Of a stretch of DNA of 57,912 nucleotides, positions 8,549 to 16,384 are shown one piece after another; the stretch's first letter is position 1, and every line of letters begins with the position of its first letter. The position numbers and the translations under genes were made by a program. Below the pieces are notes generated by a model. That model was given only the letters and a program-made list of their open reading frames with translations. It had not been told where the DNA came from and searched no databases. Source of the stretch: Desulfamplus sp. (GTDB lineage Bacteria > Desulfobacterota > Desulfobacteria > Desulfobacterales > Desulfobacteraceae); contig JADGBC010000003.1 in assembly GCA_015231705.1 (NCBI GenBank), positions 1 to 57,912 of the forward strand, in the 5' to 3' direction.

Positions 8549-9718
8549 ATGAAGCGATCAATATCAATTACAATAATGTTTTTGTTTAAAAATTTAAATC
8601 CAACAGTAAATGCGGCAAAGCTTGCTATGTTCTTTGCTGTCTGCATGTACATAGGGTGTGTCTGTGCTAATGCCTCAGCATCCCAACCACCAGAGCCTCC
8701 AGTGCTTTCAACTACTCTTGACGGAAACAATCTGACCATTTTTTGGACACCTGTCCTTAATGCATCTGGATATACTTTGACATACGCCCCATATCCAGAC
8801 GCACAATACATAGGGCAGCTAAATATGGGCACCTATACAGGACTTAATCTTGGAGATACCCGTGGTCTCTCTTTTTATGTAGCAATTCAAGCATATAACA
8901 GTGATGGCGTCTCAAGCACATACTCCAATATCGGATCTTTTGCATCTTTCTATCGTGATTTTGACATGGATGGATATGGCGATCAGAATCGAGACATGGT
9001 GACAATTCGGGTATCTGATCCATCTCAATATCTTGTCCAGCAGCCATCTGGTTATGTCTTGAATAACAAAGACTGCAACGATCATGATGCTGCCATATCT
9101 CCCGCAGCAGTTGAGATACAGTCTGACGGTATTGACCAAAATTGTGATAAAAGCGACTTTGCTCCTCTGAGTTATGATGAGGTCAAAAGCAGATTCGCAG
9201 ATGGTTTGTATGCACAGATTATCACCACAAAAGGAGTTATAATCTGCAAGCTGGAGTTTGAGAAAACTCCGCTCACAGTAACAAATTTTGTGGGGCTTGC
9301 CGAAGGGACTATCAAGCACACTCTTGGCAACGGAGTCCATTACTATGACGGACTTGTTTTTCACAGGGTGATCAAGGATTTTATGATTCAGGGCGGATGT
9401 CCCTGGGGGACAGGAAAGGGGAGTCCCGGGTACTCATTCAAAGATGAGTTTGTCTCTTCACTCACCCATTCAGGACCAGGCATTCTGTCCATGGCAAATT
9501 CCGGCAGCAATACAAATGGAAGTCAGTTTTTTATCACCCATGTTGCAACCCCATGGCTTGACGGAAAACATACAGTATTCGGGCATGTCGTGGCAGGTCA
9601 GGAGATTGTCAACGCAGTTGAGGCAGGTGATGTTATTGGAACCATCGTGATAACCCGTGTCGGGTACAAGGCTGCTTCTTTTCAATCGGATCAGGCTGCG
9701 TTTGATAGACTGAAATAA
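8549..9718 (+). CDS. Secreted cyclophilin-type peptidyl-prolyl isomerase with FN3 and MopE-type domains
   Basis: 389 residues from ATG 8549; the GGAAG five bases upstream favours it over the TTG six codons earlier. Order: signal peptide (to about residue 45, ANASA), a fibronectin type III-like domain (about 50-135), and a MopE-type Asp-rich metal-binding motif ([32 protein letters not shown], about 137-203). A full cyclophilin domain follows (about 220-380) with [29 protein letters not shown] and [10 protein letters not shown]. Cyclophilins speed proline isomerisation. The domain order suggests an extracytoplasmic, possibly calcium-stabilised folding catalyst. It follows the TerY-like gene by 63 nt and may be co-transcribed. 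A family B repeat follows the stop. Confidence 0.9.
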   Translation: MKRSISITIMFLFKNLNPTVNAAKLAMFFAVCMYIGCVCANASASQPPEPPVLSTTLDGNNLTIFWTPVLNASGYTLTYAPYPDAQYIGQLNMGTYTGLNLGDTRGLSFYVAIQAYNSDGVSSTYSNIGSFASFYRDFDMDGYGDQNRDMVTIRVSDPSQYLVQQPSGYVLNNKDCNDHDAAISPAAVEIQSDGIDQNCDKSDFAPLSYDEVKSRFADGLYAQIITTKGVIICKLEFEKTPLTVTNFVGLAEGTIKHTLGNGVHYYDGLVFHRVIKDFMIQGGCPWGTGKGSPGYSFKDEFVSSLTHSGPGILSMANSGSNTNGSQFFITHVATPWLDGKHTVFGHVVAGQEIVNAVEAGDVIGTIVITRVGYKAASFQSDQAAFDRLK

Positions 9719-9723
9719 ACGTT

Positions 9724-9800
9724 CATGATCTGTTTCGCTCACCACCGATCATGAAAATCAGATTGCATTTTCATGGTGAACTTTGGCATGGCCGTTTTGT
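9724..9800 (+). repeat. family B palindromic repeat
   Basis: CACCACCGATCATGAAAATC then GATTGCATTTTCATGGTGAA and CATGGCCGTTTTG, matching the copy at 50591-50670 in order and spacing. Confidence 0.8.
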
Positions 9801-9936
9801 TCTATCCCCTGAATCATGAGAGCCTGTTGAAATATCCAGGCTCTTACGGGGCTAACGCAATACACACACCTTATGCATCTGTATTGTTCACATTGTGCTG
9901 TTCTGCGTTTTGTTTATAATTCGCTGCTGGTGAAAA

Positions 9937-10248
9937 CCCCTGAACTTGTTCAGGGGGATGAAACCAGTATGTAAACTTTGACAGATACTCGCAAGCTCTG
10001 TCCCTCTTTACATTGAGGTGGATTCACTTCGGGATTGTTTAAAGTCAGTTTGTCGTTTTTCAGACCGTCTGAAACACTGAGACTTTAGTCTCTGTTTAAT
10101 TCCAAACTTGTAGAGCAAGGAACTAGTGAAGTATCCCCTGGTACGTTCTTTAACTTTGCTTTAAACTTCTGCTTAAAGTTTCCTTTAAGCTCCCTAATCA
10201 ACTCTTGCGTTGAACATCACTGTTCAAGCCACTGAACTTGTTCAGTGG
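9937..10248. other. Region bounded by two related hairpins; possible IS200/IS605-type remnant
   Basis: The gene-free stretch 9719-10197 ends inside the 3' part of glmM. Two hairpins share TGAACTTGTTCA: CCCCTGAAC/GTTCAGGGG at 9937-9956 and CCACTGAAC/GTTCAGTGG at 10229-10248. Between them the minus strand has a short open stretch with PEVNPPQCKEGQSLRVSVKV, which recalls the PEVxPVExK...SVKQE tail common at TnpB C-termini. The evidence is thin. It may be a decayed miniature element, and no transposase gene is present. Confidence 0.3.
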
Positions 10249-11745
10249 TAGTTGACATTCCCTGATTTTATTACAGATCCTCTCACAACACTCTTTAGTT
10301 TTGTCATATTCAGGCCCTTCAACCATAACTCTCAAAAGAGGCTGGGTACCGGAATACCTGACAAGAACCCTTCCGTCAGATCCAAGTTCCTCCTCAACAG
10401 CTCTTATCTCGTCAGCAATTGAGTCGATTGCCATAAAATCGGGGCGGGAAGCATCCATTTCAACATTCATGAGTATCTGGGGATAGACTTTCATAATTGA
10501 GGCAAGCTCTGAAAGGGATTTTCCTGTGTCTGCCATAACTTCAATGAGGCGAAGTGCAGTAATAAGCCCGTCTCCTGTGGTGTGATACTGTGAAAATATC
10601 ATATGGCCGGAATCTTCCCCGCCCATGACTGCACCAGACTCCTGCATTACCTTCAACACCTCTCTGTCACCTACTCCGGTCATCAGATGTTCAATACCAA
10701 GAGACTCAAGTGCTCTTAAAAGTCCTATATTGCTCATCACAGTGCTGACTACAAGGTTGTTTTCAAGAGTGCCTTTGTCTTTTGCGTGTGAGGCACATAT
10801 GGCAAGCATTCTGTCACCGGTAATAACAGCTCCTGTCTCGTCAATTGCAATAAGCCTGTCTGCATCTCCATCAAAGGCAAGTCCTATATCTGAACCAGAT
10901 TCCACAACCTTGCGTGAAAGGGTTTCTGTATGCTGTGAACCGCATTTGTCATTGATATTTTTTCCGTCAGGATCATTAAATATAAACCTTGCATCAAACA
11001 GAAGCGGATCATCAAACAGCATGGGTGCAACGCTGCTTGCAGCACCATTAGAGCAATCAACCACCATTTTTAAAGGGCTCGGTCTATCTGCTTTAAAAAG
11101 TAGCGGTTTGTCTGTTTTAAAAGGTACCGGGTTGTCTGCTTTGAAGTGTGTCGGTTTGTCTGTCATACCTGGCTGATTTTCATAGCAGCCACCTGAGTCT
11201 GCAAGATGCTTCAGTCTGTTTTTATAGCCCTCTTTTTTCAAGAATTCACAATATCTCTTTTGGGAGTCATGAACAGGATAAATCCTTCCTGTTTCGCTTG
11301 GGCTCTGATTGTTATTATCCTCTGTCTCAAGGTTGGCAGATGAGACAAAAATCATTGACTCAATGGCCTCCTCCTCATCATCAGAGAGTTTGTAGCCACC
11401 CTTCTTAAAAATCTTGATGCCATTATCCTGCCAGGGGTTATGAGAGGCAGAAATCACAATACCAGCTCCGACCTCTTTAATATCTGACGAGAGAAAAGCC
11501 ACAGCAGGTGTAGGAATTACTCCTGCTGTAAGAACATCCACACCTTGTGATGTGATACCGGCAGAGAGGGCAGACTCCAGCATATATCCTGAAATTCGGG
11601 TATCTCTTCCAATGATAACACAACTGCAACCCTCTTTTTTTACGAACTTTGCAATGGCAACTCCTGTGTGTAAAGCCATTTCCACTGTCATGGGATATTT
11701 ATTTGCAACTCCCCTGATTCCATCTGTACCGAATAGTTTTTTCAT
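10198..11745 (-). CDS. glmM: Phosphoglucosamine mutase
   Basis: Converts glucosamine-6-phosphate to glucosamine-1-phosphate for UDP-GlcNAc, hence peptidoglycan and LPS. The N-terminus MKKLFGTDGIRGVAN, active-site serine Ser101 in ISASHNP, metal loop AFDGDADR and phosphate-binding RYSGTQPLLRVMVEG are all present. At 515 residues it is longer than the usual about 450. The excess is an insertion after about residue 180 (HLADSGGCYENQPG followed by 8-residue units such as FKADNPVP, FKTDKPLL, FKADRPSP) and a short C-terminal tail (NKFSGLNSDVQRKS) that reads through the hairpin at 10229-10248. GGAG stands 12 bases before the ATG. The gene follows rluB on the same strand. Confidence 0.95.
   Translation of the reverse strand: MKKLFGTDGIRGVANKYPMTVEMALHTGVAIAKFVKKEGCSCVIIGRDTRISGYMLESALSAGITSQGVDVLTAGVIPTPAVAFLSSDIKEVGAGIVISASHNPWQDNGIKIFKKGGYKLSDDEEEAIESMIFVSSANLETEDNNNQSPSETGRIYPVHDSQKRYCEFLKKEGYKNRLKHLADSGGCYENQPGMTDKPTHFKADNPVPFKTDKPLLFKADRPSPLKMVVDCSNGAASSVAPMLFDDPLLFDARFIFNDPDGKNINDKCGSQHTETLSRKVVESGSDIGLAFDGDADRLIAIDETGAVITGDRMLAICASHAKDKGTLENNLVVSTVMSNIGLLRALESLGIEHLMTGVGDREVLKVMQESGAVMGGEDSGHMIFSQYHTTGDGLITALRLIEVMADTGKSLSELASIMKVYPQILMNVEMDASRPDFMAIDSIADEIRAVEEELGSDGRVLVRYSGTQPLLRVMVEGPEYDKTKECCERICNKIRECQLPLNKFSGLNSDVQRKS
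11080..11166 (-). repeat. In-frame 24-nt tandem repeat in glmM
   Basis: Units start at about 11080, 11104, 11128 and 11152 (plus-strand CGGTTTGTCTGTTTTAAAAG type), each coding eight residues (FKADxPxx on the minus strand). The array is inserted between two conserved parts of glmM. Confidence 0.85.
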
Positions 11746-11759
11746 AATTATTAATATCT

Positions 11760-11807
11760 CCTGAAACAGATCGCTCCTGAAACAGACCGCTCCTGAAACA
11801 GACCGCT
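11760..11807. repeat. 16-nt direct repeat, 3 units
   Basis: Three head-to-tail copies of CCTGAAACAGAYCGCT at 11760-11775, 11776-11791 and 11792-11807. They fill the space between rluB and glmM and touch the rluB stop codon. Confidence 0.9.
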
Positions 11808-12561
11808 AAAAGTCGTCTGTCGAATACTCTTTTTTTAACTCATTGATCTCTTCTTCATTGAGAAATCTCCACTTGCCCTCTTTAAGCCCACCAATTTTAA
11901 TTGTACCTATTCTTATCCTTGCAAGCTCTTTGACCTGATTTCCGGTCTTTTCAACCATCCGCCTGATCTGACGATTAACTCCCTGCTTCAAAATAATTTT
12001 AAATTTAAATTCTGACAATTTCTTAACTTTGGCGGATCTTGTCTTTTTTCCATCCAGCATAACTCCTGAAGCCATTTTTTCAAGAGCACTTTTGGAGACA
12101 GGTTCAACTGTGATAACGATATACTCTTTCTCATGGTTGTAAGATGGGTGGGAAAGTCGATTGTGCAGATCTCCATCATCGGTCATAAGAATCAATCCGC
12201 TGGAGTCCTTGTCAAGTCTTCCGACAGGATAGATTCGGTCAGGTATGTCAATTAAATCAAGAACGATCCTTTCACCTGGATGAGAACATGACGTGACAAC
12301 ACCAACCGGCTTGTTAAGTGCTATATAGATTTTCTTTTTTTCAGCAGAAATTCTTACAATTTCACCCTTGAATCTTATTTCATCTTGCTCAACATCAACA
12401 GATATCCCCTGACTGGTTACAGTCTGGCCGTTGACACAGACTTGTCCGGCCGCAATATGCTCTTCTGCTTTTCTTCTGGAACAGATACCTGCCTGAGAGA
12501 GAAATTTTTGTAATCTGATCTTTTTGCTTGCAGATTCGTTTGCAAAACCAGTTATTGTCAT
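11806..12561 (-). CDS. rluB: RsuA/RluB-family pseudouridine synthase
   Basis: 251 residues. An N-terminal S4 RNA-binding domain (RLQKFLSQAGICSRRKAEEHI) is followed by the catalytic domain with the signature GRLDKDSSGLILMTDDG, which holds the nucleophilic Asp, plus LNKPVGVVTS and GVNRQIRRM. The protein isomerises a uridine in 23S rRNA if it is RluB. RsuA/RluE-like specificity cannot be excluded from motifs, although the S4 domain and length fit RluB. The start overlaps the argJ stop by 4 bp (ATGA), so translation is coupled. Confidence 0.88.
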   Translation of the reverse strand: MTITGFANESASKKIRLQKFLSQAGICSRRKAEEHIAAGQVCVNGQTVTSQGISVDVEQDEIRFKGEIVRISAEKKKIYIALNKPVGVVTSCSHPGERIVLDLIDIPDRIYPVGRLDKDSSGLILMTDDGDLHNRLSHPSYNHEKEYIVITVEPVSKSALEKMASGVMLDGKKTRSAKVKKLSEFKFKIILKQGVNRQIRRMVEKTGNQVKELARIRIGTIKIGGLKEGKWRFLNEEEINELKKEYSTDDF

Positions 12562-13727
12562 GAACGATAATCCGCATTGATCTTGACGTAATTTTCCGAG
12601 AAATCACAAAAATAATAAAAATCGCTGAACGTGCCGAGATTCAAGTCCAAAAGTATCTCAAGTTCGCTCTTTTTCATAACAGTGGCAGCCCTCTTTTCTG
12701 CATCTATGCCCTTCCATACCCCTTTTTCTACCAGAACGACATCACCAAACATCAAATCCATCTTTTCAGGATCAACCATTGCACCGGATCGGCCTGCAGC
12801 AGCAGTGATTCTGCCCCAGTTAGGATCTTCTCCGTAAATTGCAGTTTTAACCAGATTGGAGTGAGATACAGCTTCTGCAGCTTTATATGCATCCTCAGCA
12901 GATGCAGCTCCTTTTATCTCGATCTTTACAAGTTTGGTAGCACCTTCTCCATCCCTGACAATCATCTTTGACAGCTCGAGCATAACCTCATTGAGAATAT
13001 TTTGAAAGTCAAGAGCATCATCGCTCTCTTCAAGCACCACATTGGACATGCCATTGGCCAGGGCAATGACCATATCATTGGTGCTTGTATCCCCATCTAC
13101 AGAAATCCGGTTAAAAGAGCTGTCACAAGCTATCTTTAAAGAAGATTTAAGAAGGGATGAAGATATATCCAGATCAGTGCATATAAATGCCAGCATTGTT
13201 GCCATGTTAGGTTTTATCATTCCAGAACCCTTTGCAACTCCGGCAATAGAGAACTCCTCTCCCCTTATAAAACCTTTTCTGGATACCAGCTTCATAGCAA
13301 GATCAGTCGTCAGGATAGCTTGTGCAAAATCTTCAAGTCCATCCTCTTCCATATTAGTGGTGAGATCAGGAATTGCATTTTTTAACTTATCCATAGGAAG
13401 CGGAGCACCAATTACTCCGGTAGAGGAGACCATAACCAGTGCTTCAGGAATAGTTAAAGCATGTGCAACAAGCCTTGCTGTCTCTGCCGCATCCCTTAGA
13501 CCCTGATCTCCGGTAAAGCAGTTTGCATTGCCGCTGTTCACCACAACTGCCTGACAAAGTCCAGATCTGATCCGCTCACGCCCCATGATTACAGGTGCTG
13601 CAACCACCTTATTTTCTGTAAACAGTGCAGCGGCTGATGCGGGACGAACAGAAAAAATAATGCCAAGATCATTTTTACCATCCTTTTTAATGCCCGCTTT
13701 TACACCTTTGAATTTAAAGCCTTTCAT
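12558..13727 (-). CDS. argJ: Bifunctional glutamate N-acetyltransferase/ornithine acetyltransferase
   Basis: 389 residues. It cycles the acetyl group between acetylornithine and glutamate in arginine synthesis. The autoprocessing site KGSGMIKPNMATMLAF contains the catalytic Thr. NSGNANCFTG, SSTGVIG, SVDGDTSTND and the C-terminal CDFSENYVKINADYRS are family hallmarks. GGAGG lies just upstream of the ATG. It heads the minus-strand argJ-rluB-glmM run and is divergent from the selenoprotein gene. Confidence 0.96.
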   Translation of the reverse strand: MKGFKFKGVKAGIKKDGKNDLGIIFSVRPASAAALFTENKVVAAPVIMGRERIRSGLCQAVVVNSGNANCFTGDQGLRDAAETARLVAHALTIPEALVMVSSTGVIGAPLPMDKLKNAIPDLTTNMEEDGLEDFAQAILTTDLAMKLVSRKGFIRGEEFSIAGVAKGSGMIKPNMATMLAFICTDLDISSSLLKSSLKIACDSSFNRISVDGDTSTNDMVIALANGMSNVVLEESDDALDFQNILNEVMLELSKMIVRDGEGATKLVKIEIKGAASAEDAYKAAEAVSHSNLVKTAIYGEDPNWGRITAAAGRSGAMVDPEKMDLMFGDVVLVEKGVWKGIDAEKRAATVMKKSELEILLDLNLGTFSDFYYFCDFSENYVKINADYRS

Positions 13728-13861
13728 TAAATTTTTCCTCCGGATTTATTCTAATCTGACTGCCATCTGGCAGATGTTGATTGACTTTTTACTGTTTTAT
13801 CGTAAATTGATTCAGAAGTTTTTATCAGAAAACAATAAAATTATAAAAGGATTATTGTCAT

Positions 13862-14047
13862 ATGGACGAGAATTTAAAAGGAAGATGCCCCTCTTGCGGA
13901 AGCTACCTTATGCTAAAAAAAACCTGACGGAGCGTATATTTAGTCTGCAGGTCATGCGGAGAAAAATATCCTCAGGATAGATACAAGGATCTGATGGACG
14001 ATTACATGGAAGAAAAACTTGCCAACGTGCCGTGTAACAGGCTGTAA
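13862..14047 (+). CDS. Small dual-CxxC selenoprotein (UGA codon 22 read as selenocysteine)
   Basis: The frame from ATG 13862 is 61 codons long with one internal TGA at 13925-13927 (codon 22). It reads MDENLKGRCPSCGSYLMLKKT, Sec, RSVYLVCRSCGEKY and then an acidic helix to NVPCNRL, TAA 14045-14047. Two CxxC pairs (Cys9/Cys12 and Cys29/Cys32) flank the Sec symmetrically, and both continue into glycine as in zinc-ribbon knuckles. AAAGGA sits 9 nt before the ATG. A SECIS-like hairpin starts 8 nt after the TGA. I recall a Desulfobacterota family of small dual-CxxC (seleno)proteins with this layout, and the assignment rests on that memory plus the sequence signals. The function is unknown, perhaps thiol redox or metal handling. 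It is followed by cinA 15 nt downstream, probably co-transcribed. Confidence 0.82.
13936..13969 (+). promoter_or_regulatory. SECIS-like hairpin
   Basis: Upper stem TCTGCA (13944-13949) pairs with TGCGGA (13955-13960) around the loop GGTCA (13950-13954). The lower stem ATATTT (13936-13941) pairs with AAATAT (13964-13969), with a small internal loop between. The GGTC loop lies 22 nt after the UGA. TGCAGGTC at the apex is the same as in the Escherichia coli fdhF SECIS. This placement and loop fit recognition by SelB. Confidence 0.8.
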
Positions 14048-14062
14048 TGTATGGGAGCAAAA

Positions 14063-15340
14063 ATGGTGATGAACAACAATATTAAGGCTGAAATCTTCTC
14101 CACAGGTGACGAAGTTCTATGGGGAGATATTGATGATACAAATGCAAGTTGGCTTGCCCGCAAACTAAGAGAATCCGGCATTGAGATTACCCGTATAACT
14201 TGTACTGGCGATCGTCTGGAAGATATTGCTGGGATAATCCAGGAGATCTCTGCCAGGGCTGACATTGCATTGGTGACCGGAGGGCTTGGCCCCACATCAG
14301 ACGATCTGAGTGCTGAGGCAGCGGCACTTGCCACCGGAGATACCATTGTCTTGAATCAGAAAGCATTGACATCCATGCAATCCTATTTCAACAAAAGGGA
14401 GCTCAAGATGTCAGATGATAACAAAAAACAGGCAATGCTCCCCTCAAAAGCAGGTGTGATGGAAAACTTCTTTGGCACAGCACCAGGATTTCATATAAGC
14501 TGTAACAGAGCCACTATATTTTTTATGCCAGGTGTGCCAAGAGAGATGAAGCCGATGTATGAAAAAAGCGTTTTGCCGCAAATAAGAGATCTGTTTGCTG
14601 CAAATACCGCCATCAACTCAAGCTCTCTTATCTCCAGGTTCAAAATTTTCGGGCTTCCTGAATCAAAGGTTGGCAGCCGTCTTAAGGACTTTAATGACCA
14701 TTTTCCTCAACTGAAGCTCGGATTCAGATCAACTATTCCCATTATTGAAGTTAAATTCAGTACCATATCACAGGATATCATCAAGTCTCAAAAACAGATG
14801 GAGCAGGCATCTCAATGGATATCTTCACGACTTGACGGCTATATTTTTTCCAATACAGGCCTGAGTATGGAGCAGGAGCTGGGAAGAGTTCTTGCATCAA
14901 GAAAAAAGACATTAGCTGTGGCAGAAAGCTGCACAGGCGGGCTTATTGGAAGCATGCTCACAGATGTCGAAGGAAGTTCAGACTATTTTCTTCTATCTGC
15001 GGTTACCTATTCCAATGAGGCAAAGATCAAGATCCTTGGAGTCAAGCCTGATACTCTCATGGCACATGGGGCAGTGCATGAACAGACAGCAATAGAGATG
15101 GCTCAAGGGGCAAGAAGGGTTGCAGGGGCAGACTATGGATTGGCAACTTCCGGCATTGCAGGGCCAGGGGGAGGAACTGATGAAAAACCTGTTGGAACCG
15201 TCTGTATTGGAATTGCAGGGGATGACTTCTCTAAAGCATACAGGTTTAACTTCTCTTTTGGAGACAGAAGCATGAATAAAAAATTTTTTGCTGTCAAAGC
15301 AATGGATATGATACGCAGAGAAGTTTTGAAAATATCCTGA
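14063..15340 (+). CDS. cinA: CinA-family competence/damage-inducible protein
   Basis: 425 residues from ATG 14063, chosen because GGGAG (14053-14057) precedes it at normal spacing; an upstream ATG at 14051 would add four residues. The N-terminal MoCF-like domain (AEIFSTGDEVLWGDIDDTNASWLARKL, VTGGLGPTSDD) is joined to a C-terminal nicotinamide mononucleotide deamidase-type (PncC) domain with AVAESCTGGLIGSMLT and GIAGPGGGTDEKPVGTV. The first domain hydrolyses ADP-ribose-type nucleotides in characterised members and the second recycles NMN. It lies 15 nt after the selenoprotein stop. Confidence 0.93.
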   Translation: MVMNNNIKAEIFSTGDEVLWGDIDDTNASWLARKLRESGIEITRITCTGDRLEDIAGIIQEISARADIALVTGGLGPTSDDLSAEAAALATGDTIVLNQKALTSMQSYFNKRELKMSDDNKKQAMLPSKAGVMENFFGTAPGFHISCNRATIFFMPGVPREMKPMYEKSVLPQIRDLFAANTAINSSSLISRFKIFGLPESKVGSRLKDFNDHFPQLKLGFRSTIPIIEVKFSTISQDIIKSQKQMEQASQWISSRLDGYIFSNTGLSMEQELGRVLASRKKTLAVAESCTGGLIGSMLTDVEGSSDYFLLSAVTYSNEAKIKILGVKPDTLMAHGAVHEQTAIEMAQGARRVAGADYGLATSGIAGPGGGTDEKPVGTVCIGIAGDDFSKAYRFNFSFGDRSMNKKFFAVKAMDMIRREVLKIS

Positions 15341-15377
15341 AGAAATGAAAATCTGCGATTGAGCAGACCAGAAATGT

Positions 15378-16115
15378 TCAGTCAAAAGTTTTTTCAAGCC
15401 ATGCAATGACCTCTGTCTCAAAAGTTTTCTGATCATCTTTATTTGACATCTGATGGTCTCCGTCCTTTAAAATTACCAATTTTTTGGGATCTGATGCGTT
15501 GCTGTAGAGGTTATAGGCATTCTCGACAGGTACTGTTCTGTCCTTGTCTCCATGAAATATGAGCAGATTATGAAGGTCAGATACTTTTTCGGTAAGGTCA
15601 AAAAGCAGGTTATCCTCAAAAAAACTTAATGGTAAAGTAGGGCGACGATCATTGCCATTAAGCGGGATCTGCCCAATGGTAAGACTGTTGACCGGAGCAG
15701 CACAAAGAATTGCACCCCATGGATTGAGCCCTTTATCAGCAAGCCTTGACCATGCAGATATACATGTAGAACCACCAAGACTGCTTCCAAACAGAAATAT
15801 CTTAAGCGATGTTAAGTTCAGTTTAAGTACATATTCAATAGCGTGAAGCATGTCCTGCACCCTCTTTGAAAGAGATGTGTCTATGACAAAATCCCCTTCA
15901 CTCCTGCCACACCCTCTGTGGTCAAATCTCAAAAACGCAAAGCCTTTTTCCGGAAGGATTTGGGACAGAATCTTCTGCTTGGCAGACTCCATCGAACCCT
16001 CAAGCCCGTGAGATCCTACCACAAGTGGAGGGTTCGAGTTTGACGGAAGATGCAGCACACCATAAAGCATACTGTTATCACATGTAAATTCTATCTCTTT
16101 GATTTGTCTGTTCAT
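15378..16115 (-). CDS. Alpha/beta hydrolase (BAAT/dienelactone hydrolase-like)
   Basis: From Met 16115 it has about 245 residues with the fold's nucleophile elbow FGSSLGGST, an oxyanion-side motif VGSHGLEGS, FDHRGCGRSEGDF and the Asp/His end FHGDKDRTVP ... DGDHQMS. It resembles cytosolic serine hydrolases of the FrsA/YqiA type, and the substrate is unknown. The frame is open further upstream to 16280, but that segment is a degenerate family A repeat read as DTTKNESLMIANISKDFHIK, so I place the start after it. Met 16136 is an alternative. It is convergent with cinA, whose stop is 37 nt away. Confidence 0.8.
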   Translation of the reverse strand: MNRQIKEIEFTCDNSMLYGVLHLPSNSNPPLVVGSHGLEGSMESAKQKILSQILPEKGFAFLRFDHRGCGRSEGDFVIDTSLSKRVQDMLHAIEYVLKLNLTSLKIFLFGSSLGGSTCISAWSRLADKGLNPWGAILCAAPVNSLTIGQIPLNGNDRRPTLPLSFFEDNLLFDLTEKVSDLHNLLIFHGDKDRTVPVENAYNLYSNASDPKKLVILKDGDHQMSNKDDQKTFETEVIAWLEKTFD

Positions 16116-16154
16116 GCTTGTTTTTATGGCACACATAATATAGGATTTCAAGAT

Positions 16155-16234
16155 TTTTATGTGAAAGTCTTTTGAAATATTTGCAATCATGAGACTTTCA
16201 TTCTTTGTTGTGTCCATAAGGGCATGGCCGTTAT
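16155..16234 (-). repeat. family A repeat, degenerate copy
   Basis: On the minus strand it shows ATAACGGCCATGCC, CACAACAAAGAATGAAAGTC and GACTTTCACATAAAAA, matching family A with several substitutions and a shortened first half. It lies just upstream of the hydrolase start. Confidence 0.75.
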
Positions 16235-16384
16235 TTGAGTGCAGCATGTTCAGTTTTAATTTCGGTATGGAAAATAGCAACGTTACGCTCCCCTACTTGC
16301 ATAAATATAATCCAAAAGAGCTTGCACTCATATCATTTTGGGCACTTAATGAATTATAACATCTATTGATGACTGGATAATAAT

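Noticed and set aside
13862-13927. 22-codon ORF ending in TGA or a frameshifted zinc-ribbon pseudogene
   Set aside because: No frameshift is needed: the same frame continues past TGA with a second CxxC and a SECIS-like hairpin.
13585-13980. 131-codon plus-strand frame over the 3' side of argJ and the selenoprotein
   Set aside because: It runs antisense through argJ and lies in the wrong frame for the CxxC protein, which is much better supported at 13862-14047.
16116-16280. N-terminal extension of the hydrolase
   Set aside because: Sequence is a family A repeat in frame, not part of the fold; the start is placed after it.
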